Positions 1 through 6,906 of a stretch of 7,442 bases of DNA are shown one piece after another (position 1 is the stretch's first letter; each line of letters opens with the position of its first letter). The translations under genes and the position numbers were made by a program. Location: assembly GCA_007134405.1 (NCBI GenBank), contig SLKW01000263.1, positions 1 to 7,442 on the forward strand. Reading direction: 5' to 3'. Below the pieces are notes generated by a model. The model was not told the origin of the DNA, made no database searches, and worked only from the letters and a program-made list of their open reading frames with translations. The DNA comes from Paracoccaceae bacterium. Lineage in GTDB: Bacteria > Pseudomonadota > Alphaproteobacteria > Rhodobacterales > Rhodobacteraceae.

Positions 1-445
1 GCTGGAAGGGGGCGGCGAGTTCGGCCTCGGGCGTGATGTCGGCGCGCACGGGCTCGATGGTCTGCAGGTAGTCGTAGATCGCGTCGACGTCCTGGCGCGG
101 CATGCGGGTGAAATAGGGATAAGGGAAGGCGGGGTAGAGCTGGGCACCGTCGCGGCGGATGCCCTCGTGCATGGCGCGCCAGAAATCCTCGCGCGTGTAT
201 CGACCGATGCCGGTATCCTCGTCGAAGGTGATGTTGGGGGTGACGATGACGCCGAAGGGCGTCTCGAGCTCGCGTCCGCCGGCCCAGGGGGTGCCGTCGT
301 TGTCAATATCGGTGTGGCAGCTGACGCAGTTCGAGGCGATGGCGAGATAGCGACCGCGGTCGATCTGCGATGAGGAGAGCTCCTGCGCGGCGGCGGGGGC
401 CGAGAACGCGACGAGCGCGGCGGCGGTGAGGGCGCGCGCCGTCAT
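1..445 (-). CDS. Secreted c-type cytochrome, electron-transfer subunit of the dehydrogenase (partial, C-terminus outside window)
   Basis: The 148 residues visible begin with a Sec signal peptide (MTARALTAAALVAFSAPAAA, probable cleavage after Ala20) and then a class I cytochrome c domain. The haem-attachment motif CVSCH is at residues 40-44. The conserved stretch containing YPAFPYPYF is followed by Met115, a plausible axial haem ligand. This pattern is that of the cytochrome subunit of gluconate, alcohol or fructose dehydrogenases. In that family the subunit usually carries three haems and a C-terminal membrane anchor, and passes electrons from the flavoprotein to quinone or an oxidase. Only the first haem domain is in the window, so the haem number and anchor are unknown. 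The start ATG overlaps the stop of the flavoprotein gene (ATGA, 442-445). There is no strong ribosome site before it, so translational coupling is likely. The family call is secure; the substrate of the complex is not. Confidence 0.9.
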   Translation of the reverse strand, partial: MTARALTAAALVAFSAPAAAQELSSSQIDRGRYLAIASNCVSCHTDIDNDGTPWAGGRELETPFGVIVTPNITFDEDTGIGRYTREDFWRAMHEGIRRDGAQLYPAFPYPYFTRMPRQDVDAIYDYLQTIEPVRADITPEAELAAPFQ

Positions 446-2205
446 GCCTGCACCAACGGGCCGGGATCGCGCAGATACTGCTCGCGGATCGCCTGCGCCG
501 ACCAGTAGGTCAGCGCCGCGACCGTGTCGGTGGGGTTGTAGCCCGCGTTCTGCGGAAAGACGCCTGCCCCCATGATGAAGAGGTTGGGCAGATCCCAGCT
601 TTGCAAGTAGCGGTTGACCACGCTGTCGTCCGGCGTCTCGCCCATGATCGTGCCGCCGGTGTTGTGCGTGGTCTGGTAGGGCCAGATGTCGTAGGCATCG
701 TCGGCGCGGCGCGTGACTCCGATCTCGCGCCCGCCCATGTTGCGCGCGATCTCTTCGGCGATGGGGGTGATGTAGTCCGAGAGGCGGCGGTCGTTTTCGG
801 TGAAGTCGTAGGTCATGCGCATCAGCGGCCGGCCCCATTGGTCGGTATAGGTGGGGTCGAGGTCGAGGTAGTTGTCGCGATGCGCCATCGAGGCGCCGTG
901 GACCGAGAGCGAGGTGTGCTTGAGGAAGTTGCGCTGCACCGCGCGCTTCCATTCGAGGCCCCATTCCGGCGTGCCCTCGGGGACGGGATGCGATTCGATC
1001 GGGCGCTGGTTGGTGGTCCAGCAGGCGATGTAGGCGCCGCCGATGAAGCCCAGGCCGGAATGGTCGAAATTGTCGCCGTTATAGTCGTCGACCACCATGC
1101 CGAGCGCACCGGCGCCGATGAATTCGTTGGTGTATTCCTCCTCGAAGAAGATATCGACGCCCGACATGACCTGGTAGGTATAGTTCTTGCCCACCAGCCC
1201 ATCGCCGGTCTGCGGGTCGTAGATCTCGCCGATGCCCGACAGCATCATCAGCCGGGTGTTGGACAGCTGGTAACCGCACAGGATCACGATCTCGGCGGGT
1301 TGTTCCCAGAGCTTTCCGTGCGCGTCTAGGTAGAGGACGCCGCGCGCGCGCTCGCCGCTGCGGTCCTTGAGCACCTGCATCACCTCGCAATGGGTGCGCA
1401 GGTGGAAGTTCGGCTTGTTCATCAGGACCGGGATGATCGTCGTCTGCGGGCTTGCCTTCGAGAAGTTGCCGCAGCCGAACTTCTCGCAGAAGCCGCAATA
1501 CGTGCAGGGCGCCATCTGCACGCCCAGCGGGTTGGTATAGGCCCGGCTCATGTTGGCCGAGGGCGCGGGAAAGGGATGCAGATCCATTCCGTTCGCCGCC
1601 GCCTCGAAGCGGTGCTGAGAGAAGGTCATTTCCATCGGAGGGTTGGGATATTCGTCGCTGCGAAATCCCTCGAACGGATTGCCGCCCTGGACGATGCGGC
1701 CCTGCAGATTGCCGGCCTTCCCGGAGATTCCACAAAGCTTCTCGAACCGGTCGAAATGCGGCTCAAGCTCCTCATAGGTCACGCCGTAGTCCTGCACGGT
1801 CATTTCCTCGGGCAACTCGCCGTAACGCTCCTCGTTATGTGTTTTCGCCACGAAGTCCGAGGGCAGGAAACGAAAGGTCTGACCGTTCCAGTGCACGCCC
1901 GCGCCGCCCACGCCAACCCCGGGTAGGTATGAGCCCCAGCGGCGGATCGGCAGGGCGGTCTGCCCGCGCCGGTTGCGGAAGGTCTGTGTTTCGCGCGCCG
2001 TTTCCTGGAACATGGCGTGACGCCAGTAGTAGCGCAACTCGTCGGGGGCGTGCGTCGTCGGAAAGTCGGTGCCGGTATCGCGCCAGCCGCCGCGCTCCAG
2101 CGCAAGAACCTCGAGCCCTTCCTCGGTCAGCTCCTGGGCCATGATCGCCGCGGTCCAGCCAAACCCGACCAGGACAACATCCACGGGTCTCTTTCTTTCC
2201 ACCAT
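442..2205 (-). CDS. GMC-family FAD-dependent dehydrogenase, large subunit (gluconate 2-dehydrogenase / sugar dehydrogenase type)
   Basis: This 587-residue flavoprotein, normal length for the family, oxidises a hydroxyl group of a sugar, sugar acid or alcohol at FAD. The N-terminal Rossmann segment VLVGFGWTAAIMAQEL (residues 11-26) ends in LALERG, as in gluconate 2-dehydrogenase flavoproteins, but the third glycine of GxGxxG is Ala19. A GVGVGGAGVHWNGQ stretch (96-109) is the second GMC signature. Cysteines 234, 237, 240 and 245 (PCTYCGFCEKFGC) match the cysteine-rich segment of FAD-glucose and fructose dehydrogenases, where it holds a [3Fe-4S] cluster; cluster binding here is inferred. The C-terminal domain keeps the catalytic region TTHNTGGTIMG (His514) and Asn557 in NAGYNPTD. 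There is no signal peptide, so export probably depends on the Tat signal of the small subunit encoded just upstream. The start is supported by GGAGG ten bases ahead (2216-2220). Gluconate, 2-ketogluconate, sorbitol, fructose and glucose are all possible substrates. Confidence 0.93.
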   Translation of the reverse strand: MVERKRPVDVVLVGFGWTAAIMAQELTEEGLEVLALERGGWRDTGTDFPTTHAPDELRYYWRHAMFQETARETQTFRNRRGQTALPIRRWGSYLPGVGVGGAGVHWNGQTFRFLPSDFVAKTHNEERYGELPEEMTVQDYGVTYEELEPHFDRFEKLCGISGKAGNLQGRIVQGGNPFEGFRSDEYPNPPMEMTFSQHRFEAAANGMDLHPFPAPSANMSRAYTNPLGVQMAPCTYCGFCEKFGCGNFSKASPQTTIIPVLMNKPNFHLRTHCEVMQVLKDRSGERARGVLYLDAHGKLWEQPAEIVILCGYQLSNTRLMMLSGIGEIYDPQTGDGLVGKNYTYQVMSGVDIFFEEEYTNEFIGAGALGMVVDDYNGDNFDHSGLGFIGGAYIACWTTNQRPIESHPVPEGTPEWGLEWKRAVQRNFLKHTSLSVHGASMAHRDNYLDLDPTYTDQWGRPLMRMTYDFTENDRRLSDYITPIAEEIARNMGGREIGVTRRADDAYDIWPYQTTHNTGGTIMGETPDDSVVNRYLQSWDLPNLFIMGAGVFPQNAGYNPTDTVAALTYWSAQAIREQYLRDPGPLVQA

Positions 2206-2246
2206 GTGGTCGATGCCTCCGGGTCGTTGGTGTCAATTCGTCATGG

Positions 2247-2993
2247 TCAGCGCGTCCATTCGGGCCGCCCGAAAAGGCTGACCGGGGGGATATCGACGCG
2301 CGCGCCATTGTGCGCGAGAAAATCACGATAGTCGTAGCGGGCCCCGGGAAATCCGACGTAGCGCCAACCGAGCATGTCTCGATTGCCGCCATAGACGGGG
2401 TCGCAGAAGAACCCCTCGATGGTCATTTCGCGCGCGAAGTCGAAGAACTGCTTCGCGGATACGCCGTCGAACTCGATCTCCTCCTCGTCAAGTCCGGTGA
2501 GGACGGCGTCCTGTTCGTCCTCGGATAGCTCGGCGAATTCTCGACCGTCGTGGGTTTCGCGGCAATGATCGTCGAGCGCCGCCAGTCCTGCGCGCCAGAG
2601 CTGTGCCGGGGTCTGGGGAGCCTGGTAACCCTGTGTCTCGAGCGGCTCGGGAAAGGGGCCGCTCATGTACCACCGTTGCGCGCGGCCGTAGAAGCCCGCC
2701 AGTTGGCGATCGAGAAACGTCACCACGTCGGCCTCGCGCGCGCCGGGGCCGGATTCATCGGAAGGGATCAGGCGGGCGGTGATCGCATCGGCTGCGCGCC
2801 GTTCGGCCGCGCTGAAGAACTCCAGGGGTTCGGTGCCGTAATAGGGCTCGTCCGCGACACCTGGCGACCAGGGCACACCGCCGCCCTGTCCATACTGTCG
2901 TCCCCAGCCAAGACCGGGGAAAGTGACTGCCGCCGCCGCTGTCAGAAGGCTGCTGCCAAGAAGACGCCGTCTCGAAATCTGAACGGGGCGCAT
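2247..2993 (-). CDS. Gluconate 2-dehydrogenase subunit 3 family protein, Tat-exported small subunit
   Basis: This 248-residue protein is the first gene of the dehydrogenase operon. It starts with a twin-arginine signal: SRRRLLGSS at residues 7-15, a hydrophobic alanine-rich segment, and probable cleavage near residue 30. The mature part has the family hallmarks FFSAAERRAADAITARLIP (59-77) and, near the end, EGFFCDPVYGGNRDMLGWRYVG. In studied members the small subunit is needed for maturation and export of the flavoprotein, which lacks its own signal and is carried across folded with FAD bound. The large subunit here also lacks a signal, so the same role is inferred. The stop is 41 bases from the flavoprotein start. 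The ATG is preceded by GAGG with a 7-base spacer (3001-3004), which supports this start. It has no catalytic residues of its own. Confidence in the family is high. Confidence 0.92.
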   Translation of the reverse strand: MRPVQISRRRLLGSSLLTAAAAVTFPGLGWGRQYGQGGGVPWSPGVADEPYYGTEPLEFFSAAERRAADAITARLIPSDESGPGAREADVVTFLDRQLAGFYGRAQRWYMSGPFPEPLETQGYQAPQTPAQLWRAGLAALDDHCRETHDGREFAELSEDEQDAVLTGLDEEEIEFDGVSAKQFFDFAREMTIEGFFCDPVYGGNRDMLGWRYVGFPGARYDYRDFLAHNGARVDIPPVSLFGRPEWTR

Positions 2994-3026
2994 GCCTCTA
3001 CCTCATCGCGGTTGAAAAACGGCGTC

Positions 3027-3052
3027 CTTGGGGTAACTGCTTAACCCGCAAG
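3027..3052. repeat. Imperfect inverted repeat inside the operon promoter region
   Basis: On the plus strand CTTG-GGGTAA (3027-3036), a CTGC centre (3037-3040) and TTAACCC-G-CAAG (3041-3052) form a dyad with one bulge and one mismatch. It overlaps the spacer and -10 of the candidate EcfG promoter. It could be an operator. It could also be a weak terminator for the upstream kinase gene, since a run of five T on the minus strand (3015-3019) lies downstream of it. Low confidence in either role. Confidence 0.3.
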
Positions 3053-3059
3053 AGGTTCC
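3035..3059 (-). promoter_or_regulatory. Candidate EcfG-type (general stress response sigma factor) promoter of the dehydrogenase operon
   Basis: On the minus strand GGAAC (3059-3055) is followed by 16 bases and then AGTT (3038-3035). The published alphaproteobacterial EcfG/SigT consensus is GGAAC, 16-17 bases, then CGTT, so eight of nine consensus positions match. Transcription would begin near 3027, leaving a leader of about 34 bases that contains the GAGG ribosome site of the small-subunit gene. I found no convincing sigma70 promoter in this gap. This is a motif match only; no expression evidence is available. Confidence 0.5.
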
Positions 3060-3109
3060 ACCGGATGCGGCTTCGGAAGCAGGAGCCGAGCAGCTTGTGT
3101 TCCAAAGCG

Positions 3110-3126
3110 GCCCTCTTCCAGAGGGC
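3110..3126 (-). terminator. Hairpin downstream of the histidine kinase gene, possible terminator
   Basis: A perfect 7-bp stem (GCCCTCT / AGAGGGC) with a 3-base loop lies 75 bases past the kinase stop codon. The T-rich tail of a classic intrinsic terminator is poor here (only CGCTTTGG follows on the minus strand). It may instead protect the 3' end or do nothing. Confidence 0.35.
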
Positions 3127-3200
3127 GCAAGCAGAGATGCGGGATCGGTTTGGTAAACCCAAGGGCTCGCCGGCCGGTGATTGGGTCAAGTCCAGTTGGA

Positions 3201-5543
3201 TCAGGTCAGATGCGATTTGGCCGGGGCGAGTGCAGCGCGGAGCGCGGTCGCGACATCCCCCGCGCCGACCGGCTTTCGCAGCAAAACCCAGTCTTCTTCT
3301 GCCCGTTCTGGAAGTTCGCTGTAGCCCGTCGCGAAGATGCAGGGCACGCCCAATTCGTGGAACTCACGCGCGAGACCGAGGGTCGTCGCGCCTTTCAGGT
3401 TCACGTCGAGGAGTGCTGCGTCGATGCGCCCCGCCTCCTGACGCGCCAGCGCCTGTGCCGCAGGAAGGCTTGCGGCGGGTCCGATGACCTCGCATCCGAG
3501 ATCCTCCAGCGTCGCCGTCATGTCCAGCGCGACGATGATCTCGTCCTCGACGAGCAGAACGCGCTTTCCGGAAAGCGAGGAGGCGCGGTCGATGACGCCG
3601 GCATCGCGCACGCTCTCGTCCTTCCCATCGCTTGCCGGAGTGGTGTCGACCAAGGCGCCAGCCGGCAATTCGATCCGGCAACACAGGCCTCCCGCGCGCC
3701 AGTCCAGACTAACGGTTCCGCCAAGCTGCTCCACCGATCCGCGCAGGATGTGCAGCCCTGCGCCGCGGTTCCGAGCGTCCGGTGTCTGGGTGGGTGCGGC
3801 TCGCTCTTCCCACAGCAGTTCCAGGCGCCCATCGGGATCTTTCTGCTGCCACCTCACCGAAAGGCTCCCTTCCGGCCTTCCAAGCGCACCATGCTTGACC
3901 GCGTTTGTCGCCAGTTCGTGCAGTGCCATCGACAGCGGCTGGACCGCGGCGGCATCGACCCGTACCGCGCGACCATCCGTTACCAAACGCGCACCGTCCC
4001 GATAGGGGGCGAGTTCATCATGCAGCAATTCGCCAAGCTCCGTTCCTTGCCAGCGGTCCCGCGCCAGGAGTTCGTGCGCGCGTGCCAGGGCCTGAACGCG
4101 GCCCTCGATCCTGTCCGCAAACGGCGCGGCCTCGGGGTCGCGCGCAAGCCGGATCACCGCCTGCACGATCGCCAAGACATTCTTGGCCCGATGGTCGACC
4201 TCACGCGCCAAAAGCTTCTGGCGCTCCTCGGCTTCCTTTCGTTCTGTGACATCATGAAGCGTGACGATTTCAAGAGCCGGAGTGTCCCCCGGCGTTCGGG
4301 TTACGGGAGCGGCGGCGCACTCGACCCACCGGACGGTGCCGTCGGGTCGCTGCAACCGATCGAGACCTTCCGGCGCCCCCTCGGGTCCCGAGCGAGTGTC
4401 GCAAGCGCGATCAAGAAGTTGCTCCAGCGTCATGCCGTTCAGCGCCGCGGCATCGCGATCCGACATCTCCAAAAGCCGACGATTGGCCTTGAGTATCCGT
4501 CCGCTCGCACCGTCGATGAGCGCCGTTCCGGTGGCCGCGCTGTCGAAGCTTGCGTTGAGTTCCGCCTGGCTGGCCGCGAGGGCGTTTTTCTGACGCATGG
4601 CGGTCAACGAGAGCAGACCCAGTGCCAGCGATGTCGGCAGGCCGACGGCGAGCAGCCAGACCATCGTGCCCGACCACTCGGCAACAATGGCCGCAGGCGA
4701 GCGCGAGACAGTCGCATAGACCGGCAGCTCACCGACCTGACGGAATGCGATCTGCAGACCGCGCCCAGCCGCAAGACCTTCGCGCAGACCCAGAGATCGC
4801 CCCTCGTAGAGCCCGCGTGTCTCGCCCGCGCCGATTGCCGAGAAGAGGCGGCTGGTTTGGGGAACGCGCGGAATATCGTGCCGAAGACCCCGCGTCGTGG
4901 TCAGGATCTCTCCATCGGATCTGACCAAGGAGATTACGTCGGTGCCTTCATGCGTCGTGGTCGCGAGTTCGGCCGCAACTGCGTATGGATCGAACGCGAC
5001 GTTGAACAGGCCGTTGAAGTCGCCTGCAGGGAGATCGCTTCCCGATGCAAGCCGTGGCAAGCTGAGGCTGAAGAAGAGCCCCTCACGCACGCGCTCGACG
5101 GAAAGCGCGCCGACATAGGCACCGGGCGCCGCCGCAGTCCTCAGCGCCTGGAACCATTCGCGGTCCGCTACTGAAACCGGCGGCGTCGGCGATTCGAGCG
5201 TGGTGATCAAGATCTGCCCCTCGCGATCGGAGAGATTGATACTTATCGAGCCTGGCAACTCCGGAAGCACCCCGGCGAGAAGGTTGTGGAAATATTCCTC
5301 GTTCTGACGGATTTCCTGGTCCGTGGCGCCGGCAAGAAGGCTGTCTGCCAGTCGCCCGGCGAGATAAGCCGAGGCGAACAGGCGCTCTGCATATTCCGCA
5401 GCGCCGTCCACCGTGCGGAGAAGCTCTCCTTCAGCGCGCTCCCAGTTCTCCGACCATGAAAACCAGCCCGCAAAGGCAACAAGCAGGAGCGGTAGCGAAA
5501 AGGCTGCGGCGACTTGCGCAAGATCGAACCTTGAAGTTGTCAC
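3201..5543 (-). CDS. Membrane-bound hybrid histidine kinase: Cache-like sensor, PAS, HWE kinase core, FATGY-type receiver
   Basis: Numbered from the GTG start, the 780-residue protein has a TM segment (about 11-30), a periplasmic double-Cache-like domain (about 31-285, with the DREWFQALR motif), a second TM (290-316) and a PAS domain (327-436, ending HDVTERKEAEE). The kinase core has its phospho-acceptor in EVDHRAKN (His451). The N-box HELATNAVKHGAL (His542, Asn547) and WEE (578-580) are the features that define the HWE family. The G-box is GAGLHILRGSVEQLGG. A C-terminal receiver has the acidic pair in VEDE (667-668), phospho-acceptor Asp713 in LLDVNLKG, the FATGY motif (737-741) and Lys757. 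It senses an unknown extracellular ligand; such kinases often act on PhyR-type stress regulators, which is inference here. The GTG start is chosen because AAGGA lies 5 bases upstream (5549-5553) and TM1 follows at once. In-frame ATGs at 5654 and 5735 would add sequence with poor codon bias that covers a likely promoter. Confidence 0.88.
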   Translation of the reverse strand: MTTSRFDLAQVAAAFSLPLLLVAFAGWFSWSENWERAEGELLRTVDGAAEYAERLFASAYLAGRLADSLLAGATDQEIRQNEEYFHNLLAGVLPELPGSISINLSDREGQILITTLESPTPPVSVADREWFQALRTAAAPGAYVGALSVERVREGLFFSLSLPRLASGSDLPAGDFNGLFNVAFDPYAVAAELATTTHEGTDVISLVRSDGEILTTTRGLRHDIPRVPQTSRLFSAIGAGETRGLYEGRSLGLREGLAAGRGLQIAFRQVGELPVYATVSRSPAAIVAEWSGTMVWLLAVGLPTSLALGLLSLTAMRQKNALAASQAELNASFDSAATGTALIDGASGRILKANRRLLEMSDRDAAALNGMTLEQLLDRACDTRSGPEGAPEGLDRLQRPDGTVRWVECAAAPVTRTPGDTPALEIVTLHDVTERKEAEERQKLLAREVDHRAKNVLAIVQAVIRLARDPEAAPFADRIEGRVQALARAHELLARDRWQGTELGELLHDELAPYRDGARLVTDGRAVRVDAAAVQPLSMALHELATNAVKHGALGRPEGSLSVRWQQKDPDGRLELLWEERAAPTQTPDARNRGAGLHILRGSVEQLGGTVSLDWRAGGLCCRIELPAGALVDTTPASDGKDESVRDAGVIDRASSLSGKRVLLVEDEIIVALDMTATLEDLGCEVIGPAASLPAAQALARQEAGRIDAALLDVNLKGATTLGLAREFHELGVPCIFATGYSELPERAEEDWVLLRKPVGAGDVATALRAALAPAKSHLT

Positions 5544-5631
5544 ACGTTTCCTTGCGCTACGGGTCGAAGCTGTTGCGCGGTAATGCGAACCAGTGGAAAC
5601 CCGATCAATCGGCTTCCGATCTTGGATCCTA

Positions 5632-5659
5632 CTTATGAAGATCATGATTGTCATGACAA
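5632..5659 (-). promoter_or_regulatory. Candidate sigma70-type promoter of the histidine kinase gene
   Basis: On the minus strand TTGTCA (5659-5654, five of six matches to TTGACA) is followed by a 16-base spacer and CATAAG (5637-5632, four of six matches to TATAAT). Transcription would start near 5625, leaving about 80 bases before the GTG start. The in-frame ATG at 5654 would lie inside this -35 box, which argues against that longer start. Confidence 0.4.
5641..5659. promoter_or_regulatory. Overlapping palindromes on the kinase promoter, candidate operator
   Basis: ATCATGAT (5641-5648) runs into TTGTCATGACAA (5648-5659), a perfect 12-bp palindrome. TCATGA thus occurs twice, nine bases apart (5642-5647 and 5651-5656), a close to one-turn spacing suited to a dimeric or paired regulator. 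The site covers the -35 box and most of the spacer of the kinase promoter, so a bound protein would block transcription. The regulator is unknown. Confidence 0.4.
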
Positions 5660-5919
5660 AATGTCCTTCGTCATCGTCCCGTAGGCAGTCTAGGCCGACT
5701 GCGCAACGGAGACCCCAGATGCTGACGAAGTGCACTCAACATTGCTTGGTGGAAATCTGGAAAGGGCGTGGGCCTTGCACCGCGCCGTCTATTCGATCGG
5801 CCGCCGGTGATCACGTGCGCTCGGGCGCCCTCCCCCCGGTTTTCCCCATACCTTCCTCAAGCTTTCCTGCGAACATCTGGCAGGCTCAGCATGAGAAAAC
5901 AGACAGAGGGGAGAGACAA

Positions 5920-6810
5920 ATGGCGCAGACACAGACCGAGCTACCCCGGATCGGTGGCGATTCCGAATTCGTCCAGTTCTGGAATGAAGTTCTGGGGCCG
6001 AAGTTCAACCGCTTCAGGCACATCCTTGTGGGCGGGCTGACCCACCACAGCGAGGCGGTTTTTCCCAAGCTTCCAGTGCACGAGGGTGATCGCGTGGTCG
6101 ATGTCGGCTGCGGATGGGGCGACACGGCGATGAAACTGGCCCGCCTTGTGGGGCCGAAAGGTTCGGTAGTGGGAATCGACTGCTGCGACATGTTCCTCGA
6201 TATCGCGCGTGACGAGCTTGCAGAGACTGACCTCGAGAATGTCACCTTCGTCCGCGGTGATGCCGAGGTGGCGCTGCCGGAGGATGCGTTCGACTTCGCC
6301 TTCGCGCGCTTCGGCACCATGTTCTTCGCCAACCCGGTTGCCGGTCTGAGGAACATGCGCCGCGCGCTTAGGCCCGGAGGTCGAATGGTGCATATCGTCT
6401 GGCGGGACCCCAATGACAATCCCTGGCTCTCGATGGCCAAGGACGTCGTACTGCGCTTCCTGCCGCCGCCCGGCGAGGGCGCGCGTACCTGTGGGCCGGG
6501 GCCGTTTTCGATGGCTGACGAGGTGACCGTTCGCAAGATGATGGAAATCGCCGGTTTTGAGCAGATCCGCTTCGAACGCATCGACGCGCCCGTCCTGATC
6601 GGGCGCAACGTCCAGGATGCGATCGCCTTCCAGCTCGCCGTCGGACCGGCAGGAGAGGTTTTTCGTGAGGCGGGCGAAGAGGCCGACGCCAAACGCCCGC
6701 AGATCGAAGCAGCACTGGCCGAGGCCATCGATCGCCAAAGGCGGGAGAGCGAAGGCATCGTGATGGACAGTTCCTCCTGGATGATATCAGCTCGCCGTCC
6801 AGCAGACTGA
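5920..6810 (+). CDS. Class I SAM-dependent methyltransferase
   Basis: This 296-residue soluble protein has a Rossmann-type methyltransferase fold of the UbiE/Methyltransf_11 kind. Motif I VVDVGCGWGDTA (residues 59-70) binds SAM. Asp87 in VVGIDCCDMF is the usual ribose-binding acidic residue. FVRGDAEVALP (110-120) is the adenine-contact region, DFAFARFGTMFF (125-136) is motif II, and LRPGGRMVHIVW (150-161) is motif III. A longer C-terminal part (about 165-296) may form the substrate lid; the substrate cannot be told and could be a small molecule or a quinone-like ring. The start is fixed by GAGGGGAG (5906-5913) six bases ahead. The same frame is open further upstream, but that stretch has no methyltransferase features. 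It is transcribed away from the kinase and no pathway partner is visible in the window. Confidence 0.9.
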   Translation: MAQTQTELPRIGGDSEFVQFWNEVLGPKFNRFRHILVGGLTHHSEAVFPKLPVHEGDRVVDVGCGWGDTAMKLARLVGPKGSVVGIDCCDMFLDIARDELAETDLENVTFVRGDAEVALPEDAFDFAFARFGTMFFANPVAGLRNMRRALRPGGRMVHIVWRDPNDNPWLSMAKDVVLRFLPPPGEGARTCGPGPFSMADEVTVRKMMEIAGFEQIRFERIDAPVLIGRNVQDAIAFQLAVGPAGEVFREAGEEADAKRPQIEAALAEAIDRQRRESEGIVMDSSSWMISARRPAD

Positions 6811-6819
6811 GGCAGTCTG
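6803..6819 (+). repeat. Inverted repeat spanning the methyltransferase stop codon
   Basis: CAGACTG (6803-6809) and CAGTCTG (6813-6819) form a perfect 7-bp stem with a 3-base loop, and the TGA stop (6808-6810) lies inside it. A self-complementary CGGCATGCCG follows at 6822-6831. No T-run follows, so it is not a standard intrinsic terminator; it may shape the 3' end of the mRNA. Confidence 0.4.
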
Positions 6820-6877
6820 TGCGGCATGCCGGACTCGTCTCATTCTTCCGCTACGGTCACGGAACAGCGGCCGAAAG

Positions 6878-6906
6878 TTGCCTTTTTCACTGTTTTCGGC
6901 GATCAT
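6878..6906 (+). promoter_or_regulatory. Weak candidate promoter for the cyclase-like gene
   Basis: TTGCCT (6878-6883), a 17-base T-rich spacer and GATCAT (6901-6906) each match four of six sigma70 consensus positions. It sits in the only less GC-rich patch between the methyltransferase and the next gene, and would leave a leader of about 105 bases. This is tentative. Confidence 0.22.

Larger units (their letters stand above)
5544..5919. other. Divergent intergenic region between kinase and methyltransferase genes
   Basis: This 376-base gap is less GC-rich on its kinase side than the flanking genes and holds no convincing gene. An open frame continuous with the methyltransferase crosses it from 5593, but its product is low-complexity and looks untranslated. 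The left half contains the candidate kinase promoter and the palindromes listed separately. In the right half I could not find a convincing -35/-10 pair for the methyltransferase; GTGATCAC (about 5807-5814) is a short palindrome of unknown meaning. Confidence 0.6.

Noticed and set aside
601..1329. 242-codon plus-strand frame opposite the flavoprotein gene
   Set aside because: The product is low in complexity and shows no domain, while the minus strand encodes the conserved GMC C-terminal domain.
2998..3189. 63-codon minus-strand frame in the gap upstream of the small-subunit gene
   Set aside because: It covers the candidate promoter and both dyads, has no convincing ribosome site and no recognisable product.
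3150..5174. Very long open frame (674 codons) on the plus strand opposite the kinase gene
   Set aside because: Its product is rich in Arg, Gly and Pro with no recognisable domain. The opposite strand encodes a complete set of kinase domains, and long antisense frames are common in high-GC genes.
5593..5919. Upstream extension of the methyltransferase frame as a real N-terminal domain
   Set aside because: The composition is Ser/Arg/Pro-rich with no domain, it crosses the kinase promoter, and the ATG at 5920 has a strong ribosome site with the methyltransferase fold starting soon after.
6861..6879. GGAAC on the plus strand as a second EcfG -35 box
   Set aside because: No GTT at 16 or 17 bases; the nearest GTT (6877-6879) is only 11 bases away.
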